NCBI GenBank assembly: GCA_002348905.1
Contig: DEBW01000086.1
Coordinates: 24,088-52,296, forward strand
DNA: 28,209 nt
DNA from: Ruminococcus flavefaciens
GTDB taxonomy: Bacteria; Bacillota; Clostridia; Oscillospirales; Ruminococcaceae
Reading direction: 5' to 3'
The notes below the pieces were generated by a model, which searched no databases, was not told the origin of the DNA, and saw only the letters and a program-made list of their open reading frames with translations. The position numbers were made by a program, and so were the translations under genes. Shown in pieces: positions 7,281 through 15,752 of the stretch. How positions within the stretch are numbered: position 1 is the stretch's first letter; each line of letters starts with the position of its first letter.

Positions 7281-7768
7281 TGTTAAAAAATATACTTTCA
7301 AAGGAGAGCTGTGCTTCATGCAGACTTTGCTGTGTTTTTGACCGCTATGATGTATGGGAAACTCCTGTTTTTACTGAATATATCTGCGAGCGTATCCGCT
7401 ATGCTAAACCCGATGCTGAATTTGTTGCAAAGGATGACGGATTTATCTTCAAAGTAAAGGAACTTGATGAAAACGAGCTTTTTTCATGTCCGGCACTGAC
7501 AGAAAACGGCTGTATGCTTGGCGACGATAAGCCTTTTGACTGCCGTATATGGCCTTACCGCATAATGTATGTAGGCGGAAGGAGAGCTATAACCATTGCG
7601 TCGATATGCGAGGAGATGTACAATCGTCCGCTTTCACAGCTCACGAATTTTCTGAAAGACGGTCTTGCTGACAAGATATTTGAATATGCTCGCCGTCATC
7701 CGGAGATAGTAAAGCCCTATTATGAGGGCTATCCCGTGCTTATGTTCGAGAAGATTCCGGAGAGATGA
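7280..7768 (+). CDS. YkgJ-family CxxCxxCC metal-cluster protein
   Basis: The 162-residue protein carries CxxCxxCC near the N-terminus (C11, C14, C17, C18) and further cysteines C70, C78 and C88 in the family context CPAL...GC...FDCRIWPYR. This is the UPF0153/YkgJ layout, thought to bind zinc or an Fe-S cluster; the function is not established. The start is taken at 7280, overlapping the stop of the glycosyltransferase gene by one base, with GAGGAG 8 nt upstream. The in-frame ATG at 7256 lies inside the upstream gene and is less likely. The overlap implies coupled translation, an unusual pairing. No transmembrane segment is seen. An inverted repeat (7790-7809) after the stop may end transcription. 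Confidence 0.85.
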   Translation: MLKNILSKESCASCRLCCVFDRYDVWETPVFTEYICERIRYAKPDAEFVAKDDGFIFKVKELDENELFSCPALTENGCMLGDDKPFDCRIWPYRIMYVGGRRAITIASICEEMYNRPLSQLTNFLKDGLADKIFEYARRHPEIVKPYYEGYPVLMFEKIPER

Positions 7769-7789
7769 GGTATTTGTGATTTTGACACG

Positions 7790-7809
7790 TTGATTTGCTT
7801 GCAAATCAA
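7790..7809. repeat. Inverted repeat after the YkgJ-type gene
   Basis: TTGATTTGC and its complement are separated by only TT. It lies 21 nt after the stop codon and 3 nt before repeat copy B, so it may act as a transcript end or be the repeat's left flank. It has no clear T-tract. Confidence 0.4.
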
Positions 7810-7812
7810 TCA

Positions 7813-7943
7813 GTTTGCCGAAAAAGTATGATTTACTCAAAATTGCAGCACGGACGGCGAATCGCCGTCCCTACAATTGGAAATTTACCGTAGTTTTTGT
7901 AGGGACGACCATTGGTCGTCCGCTAATTTTACTGCAAATAATA
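7813..7943. repeat. Interspersed double-hairpin repeat, copy B (131 bp)
   Basis: About 94% identical to copy A at 2179-2310 and in the same orientation, again starting just after a hairpin downstream of a plus-strand gene. Both 8-bp hairpins are fully conserved. The differences cluster in the short spacer between the hairpins and in the left arm. The extra stem at the end of copy A is missing; instead the copy runs into a 20-nt string found inverted at 28155-28174. Confidence 0.85.
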
Positions 7944-7961
7944 AATGCTGTTGCCGTGGCA
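7942..7961 (+). repeat. 20-nt string repeated in inverted orientation at 28155-28174
   Basis: The 20 nt from 7942 (TAAATGCTGTTGCCGTGGCA) are the exact reverse complement of 28155-28174. It abuts the right end of repeat copy B. Confidence 0.7.
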
Positions 7962-7977
7962 AAATTTTCTCCGGCTA

Positions 7978-8006
7978 TTGATTTATAAATATGATTATGA
8001 TATAAT
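7978..8006 (+). promoter_or_regulatory. Promoter of the 74-aa protein gene
   Basis: TTGATT (7978-7983) and a perfect TATAAT (8001-8006) are separated by 17 nt. An AGAAGG site at 8027-8032 lies 9 nt before the ATG. Confidence 0.7.
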
Positions 8007-8041
8007 ATATTTATAACTTTTAGGAAAGAAGGTAATCCGCA

Positions 8042-8266
8042 ATGGATATCAAGGCAAAAATCGAAGAAATAGTCAATAAGGTCAAGAACGATAAGGATTT
8101 TGCAGCAAAGTTCACTAAAGATCCTGTTAAAGCTGTAGAAGGCGTTATCGGCGTTGATCTCCCTGACGACCAGATAAATAAGATAATCGAAGGCGTTAAG
8201 GCTAAGATAAGTGTTGACGATATCAGCAGTAAGATCGGCGGTATCCTTAACAAGATAAAGAAGTAA
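8042..8266 (+). CDS. Small helical protein (74 aa), leader-peptide-like
   Basis: This is a 74-residue, Lys/Asp/Ile-rich protein with no signal peptide or cysteine. It is predicted to be mostly helical, with a central stretch reading FxxKFxxDPVKAVEGVIGVDLPDDQ. Similar short proteins, where a DP-containing helix precedes a (G)VDLPDDQ-type turn, are known in Clostridia. The pattern is reminiscent of the NHLP/Nif11-type leader region of RiPP precursors. It lacks a GG or GA cleavage site and a core peptide, and no modification or export enzyme is nearby, so a precursor role is not supported. It has its own promoter, RBS and terminator, and so is a single-gene transcript. Function unknown. Confidence 0.85.
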   Translation: MDIKAKIEEIVNKVKNDKDFAAKFTKDPVKAVEGVIGVDLPDDQINKIIEGVKAKISVDDISSKIGGILNKIKK

Positions 8267-8274
8267 AAATTATT

Positions 8275-8307
8275 AATCTGCCGGAGAAATTCTCCGGCAG
8301 ATTTTTT
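8275..8307 (+). terminator. Terminator after the 74-aa gene
   Basis: A near-perfect 14-bp inverted repeat (AATCTGCCGGAGAA at 8275-8288, complement at 8290-8303) is followed by a run of T. Confidence 0.9.
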
Positions 8308-8364
8308 ATGCTGCTCTGACTGCAATGTTAACAAAAAGTTATAGATTGTCTATCAAAAATATGT

Positions 8365-8370
8365 TATAAT
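8365..8370 (+). promoter_or_regulatory. -10 box candidate for the diguanylate cyclase gene
   Basis: A perfect TATAAT about 42 nt before the start codon, with a poor -35 hexamer (TAGATT, 17 nt upstream). Confidence 0.4.
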
Positions 8371-8411
8371 TACAGTAATCGACGATGCCACAGCAGCGAG
8401 GTGACATATGT

Positions 8412-9854
8412 ATGGTGAAAATAAAAAAGATATCAGGAAATAATAAGACGCAGTTCCGTCATGTAATGGCGATACTTATTTTTACGCTTGTGACGTTTTC
8501 AGTGTTTCTTTTTGTTATATTCAACCAGCTTTACAGCAGTTCAAAAGAAAGTATAGTGCAGATACATACCAATGAAGTCAGAAATACTGCATCTGAATTT
8601 GATTTTTACTTCAATGCTGCCATAAATGCCATTACTTTCTGCGGAAATAATATGGAAGTCCAGCATGGAAACAACGCCACAAAAGCTGACCTTGAAAGGT
8701 CTATGACCATAATGTCTGATACGTTCATGTCGTACATTCAGGACAATATCGCAGGAGTTTACGGCTATGTCTACGGAGACTACATCGACGGACACGGCTG
8801 GATACCTGATGCTTCTTATGATCCTAAAAGTCGTTCATGGTATACTGAAGCCCGCAAAAGACCTGGAGAGCTTGTGTGTGTACCGCCTTATATCGACGCT
8901 GAAAGCGGACAGATATGCCTTACGCTCTCGCAGACACTTTCTGATGATCCGGAAAGTGTTGTGGCGTTTGATATAGCTCTGAACAGCCTTCAGACAAGCA
9001 TAATCAAAACTATGGATGACGAGAACGTAGTCTCAGCCAAGATAATAGACCGCAGTCAGAAAGTTATAGTAGTATCAGACAAAATGGATGAGGAACTTAA
9101 AGGCTATCAGAAAAACAATATCCTTACAGACGTTGACAAGTACGATTACGGCAATCATATTGTAAGATATAAGGGAAAGACATACATGATATTCATAGAA
9201 CCGCTGTCTATCGGCTGGGATTATGTGTGTATATATGATTCTTCCGGACTTTTCAACTCCATGAGGTATATTTATTTAGCTTCCGGAGCAGCTATAGTTA
9301 TATTTATCGCTATGGTATTGTTCATGTTCTATCATTTCCTTAAAGGGCAGAAGAGTATAAATAATCTCCTTACCCGTTCTGAGACAGATGCTCTTACGGG
9401 TATACGCAACCGTGGAAGCGGTCAGGGACTTATAAGCGAGTACCTCAGCGATAATATCACCGGAGCTTTGCTGATGTTCGATGTAGACAAGTTCAAGTCG
9501 ATAAATGATACCTACGGTCATGATATCGGAGATAAAGTAATAATAGCTGTTGCAAAGATGCTTTCGGGTGCTGCGAGAAAAAATGACGTTGTTATGCGTC
9601 TTGGCGGAGATGAGTTTGTATGCTTCCTGTATGGAGTGAGCCGTGAATGCGATGTTCTTGCGTTCTCGAACAGACTTTTCAGCATGATAGAAAATATCAG
9701 CGTTGAAGAAGTGCCGGAACTGAAAGTTTCGGTAAGCGTCGGCGTTGCAATATATGACGGCAAGGAGAAAATAGACTTCTCAGAGCTTTACCGCAGAGCT
9801 GACGAGAAAATATATATCAGCAAAAAATCAGTCGGGAATCATATTTCCTTCTGA
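8412..9854 (+). CDS. Membrane diguanylate cyclase with dCache sensor (Cache-GGDEF)
   Basis: The 480-residue protein has a membrane helix (about 17-38), an extracytoplasmic dCache-type sensor (about 40-285, with the YDPKSRSWYTEA signature at 136-147), a second helix (about 287-310) and a cytoplasmic GGDEF domain. The catalytic GGDEF (398-402) is intact. An RxxD inhibitory site (R389-D392) lies five residues before it. It should therefore make cyclic di-GMP from two GTP, with product feedback, in response to a small ligand outside the cell. The start is set at 8412, where GAGGTG sits 8 nt upstream; the in-frame ATG at 8385 has no RBS. No EAL or HD-GYP partner is in the window. It is a single gene closed by a terminator. 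Confidence 0.92.
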   Translation: MVKIKKISGNNKTQFRHVMAILIFTLVTFSVFLFVIFNQLYSSSKESIVQIHTNEVRNTASEFDFYFNAAINAITFCGNNMEVQHGNNATKADLERSMTIMSDTFMSYIQDNIAGVYGYVYGDYIDGHGWIPDASYDPKSRSWYTEARKRPGELVCVPPYIDAESGQICLTLSQTLSDDPESVVAFDIALNSLQTSIIKTMDDENVVSAKIIDRSQKVIVVSDKMDEELKGYQKNNILTDVDKYDYGNHIVRYKGKTYMIFIEPLSIGWDYVCIYDSSGLFNSMRYIYLASGAAIVIFIAMVLFMFYHFLKGQKSINNLLTRSETDALTGIRNRGSGQGLISEYLSDNITGALLMFDVDKFKSINDTYGHDIGDKVIIAVAKMLSGAARKNDVVMRLGGDEFVCFLYGVSRECDVLAFSNRLFSMIENISVEEVPELKVSVSVGVAIYDGKEKIDFSELYRRADEKIYISKKSVGNHISF

Positions 9855-9869
9855 TATGGATATTTTTGC

Positions 9870-9894
9870 AGGACGGAGCTTTCCGTCCTTTTTT
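9870..9894 (+). terminator. Terminator after the diguanylate cyclase gene
   Basis: AGGACGGA (9870-9877) pairs with TCCGTCCT (9882-9889) around a 4-nt loop, followed by six T. Confidence 0.9.
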
Positions 9895-9986
9895 GTTTTC
9901 AGGTGAAATATTCCGTTCTGTTTTTCGACTTGTACTGTGGAAAGTGCTTTTTTAACGTAAATCAGCGTTTTTGTCTCGCAAAATAC

Positions 9987-10015
9987 TTGACAATACATAT
10001 CTATGGTGGTAAAAT
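9987..10015 (+). promoter_or_regulatory. Promoter of the GT2-GtrA/YfhO operon
   Basis: A perfect TTGACA (9987-9992) and TAAAAT (10010-10015) are 17 nt apart, with a TGG extended -10. The leader is about 55 nt. Confidence 0.75.
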
Positions 10016-10075
10016 AAAAAATGTATTGTTTTGGGACAATAATATCTAATTTTTTATAGAAATGGAGTAATAAAA

Positions 10076-11167
10076 ATGGGAATCAGCGTAGTTTTGCTGG
10101 CGTATAAAGAAGCAGAGAACCTTGAATTTCTCCTGCCAAAAATAAAGGAGAATATGGACAGCCTGCCCGAACCATACGAAATACTTATCATTGATACTGA
10201 AAAAACTCTTGATAATACCCCTGAGGTATGCAAGAAACACGGAGCAAGATACATCAATCAGGAATATCCAGGCTTTGGCGGTGCTTTCAAGACCGGCATA
10301 AAATATGCTGAAATGGATAAGTTCCTTATCCTCGACAGTGACGGCTCCCATGATCCGAAATACATCCCGTCAATGTATAAGAAGTTCATTGATGACAACT
10401 GCGACCTCGTTATCGGTTCAAGATATACCGAGGGCGGTGAGACTAACGATGCTAAAAGCTCTATCATCATGTCTCATATCCTCAATACTTTCTTCCGTGT
10501 ATGCCTCGGAATAAAGGCAAAGGATATCTCTACAGACTACCGTCTGTACCATACCGACCAGCTCAAAAGAGTTGTTGACCAGCTCGAAAACGTAAACTAC
10601 GATATCTTACAGGAAGTTCTCCTCCGCATGAAGCAGAACAAGCCTGAGCTTAAAATAGGCGAAGTTCCGATATCTTTCCAGAAGCGTATCTACGGCGAGT
10701 CAAAGCGCCGTCTCATACCGTTCATTATCGGCTATATGAAGTCTCTCATACGCTTCACATTCATAAGATATCCGCTGTTCAGAAATATCCTGCTCTACGG
10801 CGTATTCGGCGGACTTGCCTTCGTTATCGACTACATTGTTTCTCTCGGTCTTACAAAGACTATCATGAAGGGAATACCGGAAGTTGCCAGCATCATAGGC
10901 AATATCATCGGCTTTATATTCACTTTCTTCACAAATACTTTCTGGAACTTCAAGGCAAAGGGAAAATTTGCTCAGAGAGCAGCATCATACGGCGGTATTA
11001 CCCTTATCGGAATGGGAATATCCACCATATGCATCCATACCTTTAAAAAGTCCATGAATTTCAGTGTTCTCAAACTTATAGTGCTTATATTCGTTTCAGC
11101 TATCCAATTCGTGCTTAATAAGCTTATCACATACAATGAAAAAGTGATAAAGAGCGAAGCTAAATAA
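10076..11167 (+). CDS. GT2 polyprenyl-phosphate glycosyltransferase fused to a GtrA-like flippase domain
   Basis: Residues 1-225 form a DPM1-like GT-A domain with the donor/metal motif DSDGSHDP (87-94). Residues 232-355 form a four-helix GtrA/GtcA-like domain, whose relatives are thought to move polyprenyl-phosphate sugars across the membrane. The first active-site motif reads IDTEKTLDNT where VDDxSxDxT is typical. The fusion therefore combines making and flipping the lipid-linked sugar in one polypeptide. YfhO, encoded 15 nt downstream, would be the outer-face transferase, as in the CsbB-GtcA-YfhO system that glycosylates lipoteichoic acid in Bacillus. GGAG lies 8 nt before the ATG. The sugar and acceptor are unknown. 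Confidence 0.9.
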   Translation: MGISVVLLAYKEAENLEFLLPKIKENMDSLPEPYEILIIDTEKTLDNTPEVCKKHGARYINQEYPGFGGAFKTGIKYAEMDKFLILDSDGSHDPKYIPSMYKKFIDDNCDLVIGSRYTEGGETNDAKSSIIMSHILNTFFRVCLGIKAKDISTDYRLYHTDQLKRVVDQLENVNYDILQEVLLRMKQNKPELKIGEVPISFQKRIYGESKRRLIPFIIGYMKSLIRFTFIRYPLFRNILLYGVFGGLAFVIDYIVSLGLTKTIMKGIPEVASIIGNIIGFIFTFFTNTFWNFKAKGKFAQRAASYGGITLIGMGISTICIHTFKKSMNFSVLKLIVLIFVSAIQFVLNKLITYNEKVIKSEAK

Positions 11168-11182
11168 GGAGGAGTAGATATT

Positions 11183-14122
11183 ATGTCAAATACTCCTAAA
11201 GCTGCAAAAACAGCTCTTTCAGTAAAACAGAAGGAACGGTTAGGTTTTATACTCCGTTGCCTTATCGTTTTTCTCGTTCCGCTGATAACAGGTATAGTCA
11301 TATTCAAAAAGAAGGGCATATCTCCGTTTGGCGAGCAGGACCTTCTTTCTATCGACCTCTGGGGACAGTACTTCCCGATGTACCGCAAATTCGGTCTTGA
11401 CCACGGCTACGCTGAAGCCATGTACAACTGGAGCGGTGCTCTCGGATTCAACAACTGGGTGCAGAATGCTTTCTATACCCGAAGCATATTCCTCATACCT
11501 TTCGGACTTGTTCCCTTTGAACATTCCATAACCTACATCGACATAGTTTGTCTCCTGAGATTTGGTCTTGGCGCACTTGCCTGCCAGCTCTTTTTCGAGT
11601 ACAAGTTCAAGAGCAAGAACCCTCTGCTTATGGCAATATCAATAGGCTACGGTTTATGTGCTTACTCTACGGCATTTATCATGCAGTTCATGTGGACTGA
11701 CGGACTTTTCCTTGCTCCGCTCGTACTTATCGGACTTGAAAAGCTCATCAACGGAAAGTCTCCGCTGATGTACGTCCTCATGCTTGCTTTCACTATCTAT
11801 ACGAACTTCTATACCGGTTTCGGCGTTTGCCTGTTTACCGGATTCTATTTCGCTTCACAGTGGTTCAGCAGAGATTACTTCGGCAATGACGGCAAAGTTC
11901 TGCGTGGACTTCCTGATTTAAAGGCAAGAGGAAAGCTCCTCGGAAGATTCTTCCTCTATTCCGGACTTGGCGGTATATCCACAGCATTTGTTCTCCTCCC
12001 GACAGTAAAGGGACTCGGACTTGCTGAATCCGCAAACGAAGGAAAGCTTGATTTTACTCAGTGGTATCATACAATGGCTGAAAATGCCGCATCAATGCTC
12101 CCTGAGACAAAGGCTTCTCTTGAGTTCGGCGTGGCTAATATAGCTCTCGGACTTTTTGCATTCGTACTTCTTCCGCTTTATTTCATGAACTCTGAGATAA
12201 AGTTCAAGGAGAAGGTGTTCACAGGCATATTCCTTGGCATACTCTACGCCGGTCTTAACTACAACCCTATGGACTGGGTATTCAACGGTTTCCACTTCCC
12301 GAACCAGCTTCCGGGACGCTGGAGTTTCCTGTTCTCATTTGCAATAGCTATAGTTGCTGCAAACGGTATCGCAAGAAGCAAGACCATCCAGCCGGGAAAT
12401 ATAATATCCTCGCTCGTTATGGGTATGTTCTTCATAGGTTACGCCAAGTACGGCAATCTTGAACCTTCAAGAACCGAAAAGCTCAGCCACTGGACTGCTC
12501 TAATATCTATATTTGCAGCAGCAATGGTCGTATGGCAGACATTTGTTTTCCTCGCTGAAAAGAACAAGAAAAAGGCAGTTAAAGCTGCTGAGGAAACTGA
12601 TGCTGAGAATAAGGAAAAAACTTCTTCTGCTGTACCAAAGCTTGAAAGAAAAGCTCTTGTATACAGAGTATGCGCTTTCACTGCAAGTATCCTCATTGCT
12701 GCTATGGCAGCAGGCGAAGTATGCAGCAATGCTGTAAAGGTCGCAGGTGCTGAAGACGGCGGTATACCTACATCAGAAATGGAATCATATATCAAGGTAT
12801 CTGATGTTTTATACGAAGCAGGTCAGAAATTCACCAACGGCAATGACGATTTCTACCGTATGGAAGCCAACGACGGCTGGACTTTCAATACCAGCATGAT
12901 AGGCGACTTCAACGGTATCGGCTATTACGGCTCTACTCTTAACTATGGCGTTTACCAGCTCATGAGAGATATGGGCAACAGAGTATATGCAAACAATGTA
13001 AGTACAATTTACAATACTACTTCACTTTTCCAGAACAGCCTTTTCGGTGTAAGGTATATCATCGACAGAGGCAAGTATTTCGGCGGAAAAACAGGCAAGG
13101 GATATAACCTTGTTGAAGATGCTGAAAAGTACTATGTATGGGAAAATCCTACTGCTCTCCCGATAGCTTTCGGAGCTTCTGACAAGATACTCGGCTTCAA
13201 GGTTGATCCGGAGGAGATAAGACCGGTCTCAACTCAGAATGAGATGCTCAACAGCATCTGGGGACAGGATATCAACGTATTTGAACACATTGATCCTGCA
13301 AACTTTACCTATGAGAACTCTGAGTTCGGTATCAGCAACAACTGGAACGACAATTATTTCTACAGATCAGATGATACTATGCCTGTAAGATTCGTATGGA
13401 CTTACAAAGTTCCAAGCGAAGATCCTGTATATATCGAGCAGAATTTCCGTGCCGGCTCACTTGTGATAAACGGCACTGATTCCGTTGATGTGGGCGCAGA
13501 GAGATTCAGATGTCTCGGCTCATATCCGGCAGGCACAGAGCTCCAGATAGAGTATACAGCCAGTGATGTTAATATCGGCTGTTTTGGTCTTGACTTCTAC
13601 AGCTTCAATATGTCAAAGTGGAATGAGGTATACAATACTCTGTCAGCAAGCAGTCTTGATGTTACTTCATTTAAGAATACCAAGATAACAGGTACTCTCA
13701 ATGCGGCAAAGTCTCAGATGATATTCACCACTATCCCTCAGGACGGCGGCTGGAATGTTTATGTAGACGGCAGCAAGGTCGAGAATTTCAAGGCGCTCGG
13801 TACTCTTATGGCATTCACTGTTGATGCAGGCGAGCATGAGATAGTGTTCAAGTATCATTGTCCGGCACTCGCAGCAGGCATAATGATAACTCTTGCAGCT
13901 CTTGCAATTACGGCACTTTGCTGGATGATATGGCGCAGAGGCGGTATCAAGGTCAAAAAGGCTGAAACTCCTGGAAAGTCAGACGCTGAAGAAAAGACCG
14001 AGGACGAAAAGTCTGAGGAAAAGTCAGAAGATGAATCTGAGGAGCAGACAGGCGAAGAAAAGTCTGAACCTGAGAAAACAGAAGAAACCCAGCCTGAGAA
14101 AAAGAGCAAAAACAAAAAATAA
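11183..14122 (+). CDS. YfhO-family membrane glycosyltransferase (GT-C fold)
   Basis: The 979-residue protein is a large polytopic membrane protein. The first helix lies near residues 25-45, and a DLWGQYFPMYR motif typical of YfhO follows in the first outer loop. About a dozen helices run to residue 530, then a large extracytoplasmic domain to about residue 895, one final helix (about 895-918) and a Glu/Lys/Ser-rich cytoplasmic tail of about 55 residues. Known YfhO proteins take sugars from polyprenyl phosphate and transfer them to teichoic acids or other surface polymers. A strong AAGGAGGAG site overlaps the stop of the upstream GT2-GtrA gene. The internal Lys/Glu-rich loop at about 455-485 separates two helix groups. 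Acceptor unknown. Confidence 0.9.
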   Translation: MSNTPKAAKTALSVKQKERLGFILRCLIVFLVPLITGIVIFKKKGISPFGEQDLLSIDLWGQYFPMYRKFGLDHGYAEAMYNWSGALGFNNWVQNAFYTRSIFLIPFGLVPFEHSITYIDIVCLLRFGLGALACQLFFEYKFKSKNPLLMAISIGYGLCAYSTAFIMQFMWTDGLFLAPLVLIGLEKLINGKSPLMYVLMLAFTIYTNFYTGFGVCLFTGFYFASQWFSRDYFGNDGKVLRGLPDLKARGKLLGRFFLYSGLGGISTAFVLLPTVKGLGLAESANEGKLDFTQWYHTMAENAASMLPETKASLEFGVANIALGLFAFVLLPLYFMNSEIKFKEKVFTGIFLGILYAGLNYNPMDWVFNGFHFPNQLPGRWSFLFSFAIAIVAANGIARSKTIQPGNIISSLVMGMFFIGYAKYGNLEPSRTEKLSHWTALISIFAAAMVVWQTFVFLAEKNKKKAVKAAEETDAENKEKTSSAVPKLERKALVYRVCAFTASILIAAMAAGEVCSNAVKVAGAEDGGIPTSEMESYIKVSDVLYEAGQKFTNGNDDFYRMEANDGWTFNTSMIGDFNGIGYYGSTLNYGVYQLMRDMGNRVYANNVSTIYNTTSLFQNSLFGVRYIIDRGKYFGGKTGKGYNLVEDAEKYYVWENPTALPIAFGASDKILGFKVDPEEIRPVSTQNEMLNSIWGQDINVFEHIDPANFTYENSEFGISNNWNDNYFYRSDDTMPVRFVWTYKVPSEDPVYIEQNFRAGSLVINGTDSVDVGAERFRCLGSYPAGTELQIEYTASDVNIGCFGLDFYSFNMSKWNEVYNTLSASSLDVTSFKNTKITGTLNAAKSQMIFTTIPQDGGWNVYVDGSKVENFKALGTLMAFTVDAGEHEIVFKYHCPALAAGIMITLAALAITALCWMIWRRGGIKVKKAETPGKSDAEEKTEDEKSEEKSEDESEEQTGEEKSEPEKTEETQPEKKSKNKK

Positions 14123-14125
14123 GCT

Positions 14126-14156
14126 AAAAAGAGCGGACAATATGCCCGCTCTTTTT
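14126..14156. terminator. Bidirectional terminator between YfhO and the sugar-binding protein gene
   Basis: An 11-bp stem (AAAAAGAGCGG at 14126-14136 with 14146-14156) and a 9-nt loop. It has T-tracts on both strands, serving the two converging genes. Confidence 0.88.
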
Positions 14157-14185
14157 TATGGTATGTGTCTGTGATCGGAAATAGC

Positions 14186-15394
14186 TTATTTAGCAAAGTC
14201 GAGGTACTTGTGCTCTTCATCCCACTGATAGATGCCTGTATCAGCGAGGTACTGTAAATTATCCTTTGTGATAACTGTAGGAACGAGGAGATAAGACATG
14301 ATGTACTTCTTGCCGTTGTTGTAAGAACCGGAGTCGTAGTTTACCTCTACCGGCATATCTCCAAGGAGGCTTGCTGCCGGAGTATTGCCTGCGAGGATAG
14401 ACTTACATACAACGAATGCAACAGAAGCTTCATCGTTTACGTTCTTGTATACAGTCATTTCCTGCTTGCCATCAACGATATTCTTGAGGTTTTCGATATC
14501 GCCGTCCTGACCTATGATGAGAGGCTGATTTCCCTGTGTATATGTGGATTCAAGTGCCTGTGTAACGCCGAGAGCTGTTGAATCGTTTGCGCAGAGAGCA
14601 ATTTCGAGAGGCTGGTCTATATAATATGTGCTGAGGGTAGCTTCCATATTAGCCTTAGCGTTTTCGGTTGTCCAGCCAGTTGTAACAACGTCCTCAAAAG
14701 CTGTCTTGCCTGATCTTACAGTGAGAACGCCTTTGTCGATGTAAGGCTTGAGGGTATTGTAAGCGCCGTTGAAGACGTAGAGGGCGTTGTTGTCGCCGGC
14801 ATCGCCTGCAACGAACTCGATATTATACTTGTTCTCAGGGTTGTTGAGGTTGAGTGTCTTGATTACGTATTCGCCCTGTAATTTACCTACAGCGTAGTTA
14901 TCGAATGAAATGTAGTATGTAAGGGCATCTGTGTCCATGATAAGTCTGTCGTAAGCAACGACAGGAATGTCTTTTTCCTTAGCCTGTTCGAGAGGCTCAA
15001 CGAGGGTATTTCCTTTAACGGCAGCGATAAGGAGAAGGTCAACATCCTTGTCGATGAGCGCCTGAACGTCCTCTTTCTGCTGGTCAGGATCATTGTTTGA
15101 GTAAACGAGCTCAACGCTGTAGCCGACTGTCTCGAAGCGGTTTTTGAGGTACTCGCCGTCCTTGTTCCAGCGTTCAAGTTCCTGAGCAGGCATAGCGATA
15201 CCGATAGTCTTGTCAGTATCTTCGATATGCTCGGTCATTTTTTCCTCAGCGGTTGCCTTGGTGTCATCGTTTATAACACCGTTAGTTTCGCTCTGTGCGG
15301 AGCCGGAGCTGCTTTCTGAGCTGCTCTCAGAGCCGCAGGCTGTAAATGAGCCTAACACTGCAATGGCAAGCATTGATGAAATGAGTTTTTTCAT
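14186..15394 (-). CDS. ChvE-like multiple-sugar-binding lipoprotein (ABC transporter substrate-binding)
   Basis: The 402-residue protein begins with a lipoprotein signal peptide; the lipobox ends in FTAC with C20 as the lipidated residue. A Ser-rich linker and a type I periplasmic-binding fold follow. Segments such as GIAMPAQELERWNKDG, PVVAYDRL, the FDNYAVGKLQGEY region and SYLLVPTVITKDN match the ChvE/XylF-like family, which binds monosaccharides such as xylose, arabinose, galactose or glucose. No permease, ATPase, isomerase or regulator is next to it, so it either serves a transporter elsewhere or passes a sugar signal. AGGAGG lies 8 nt before the ATG. Candidate promoters lie 155 and about 490 nt upstream. 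Ligand not determined. Confidence 0.92.
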   Translation of the reverse strand: MKKLISSMLAIAVLGSFTACGSESSSESSSGSAQSETNGVINDDTKATAEEKMTEHIEDTDKTIGIAMPAQELERWNKDGEYLKNRFETVGYSVELVYSNNDPDQQKEDVQALIDKDVDLLLIAAVKGNTLVEPLEQAKEKDIPVVAYDRLIMDTDALTYYISFDNYAVGKLQGEYVIKTLNLNNPENKYNIEFVAGDAGDNNALYVFNGAYNTLKPYIDKGVLTVRSGKTAFEDVVTTGWTTENAKANMEATLSTYYIDQPLEIALCANDSTALGVTQALESTYTQGNQPLIIGQDGDIENLKNIVDGKQEMTVYKNVNDEASVAFVVCKSILAGNTPAASLLGDMPVEVNYDSGSYNNGKKYIMSYLLVPTVITKDNLQYLADTGIYQWDEEHKYLDFAK

Positions 15395-15548
15395 AGAATA
15401 TTCCTCCTTGATAAAATGATGTATGCAATTTTTTTCAGTATAGTGCAGTATTTTGTGCTTATCATCGATGCTGCATTATTGTATAGAACCCAAAACTCAT
15501 AATAGTAAAAATGGTGTTTATACTACACACACTGATTATCCCACCTTC

Positions 15549-15577
15549 ATATTACTACAATCGGGCGTAAAAGTCAA
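15549..15577 (-). promoter_or_regulatory. Proximal promoter candidate of the sugar-binding lipoprotein gene
   Basis: On the minus strand TTGACT (15572-15577) and TAATAT (15549-15554) are 17 nt apart. It predicts a leader of about 150 nt. Confidence 0.55.
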
Positions 15578-15738
15578 ATAGATTTTGGTAATTATCGGTT
15601 AAATATGGTAAAAAAACTATCACAAAAGGCGGGTGTTTTATATTGATTGCGAATAAAGTGATATAAAATAGATATAAAGTTGTAACAAAAGTATTGATTA
15701 TACAAGCAGGAAAAATAGCGAAACCTACAAATCACTAT

Positions 15739-15752
15739 ACTATTATAATAGT
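15739..15752. promoter_or_regulatory. 14-nt perfect palindrome, operator candidate
   Basis: ACTATTATAATAGT is a perfect palindrome containing TATAAT on both strands. It sits between the divergent sugar-binding-protein and giant-protein genes, so it could be a regulator site or a bidirectional -10. Confidence 0.35.
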
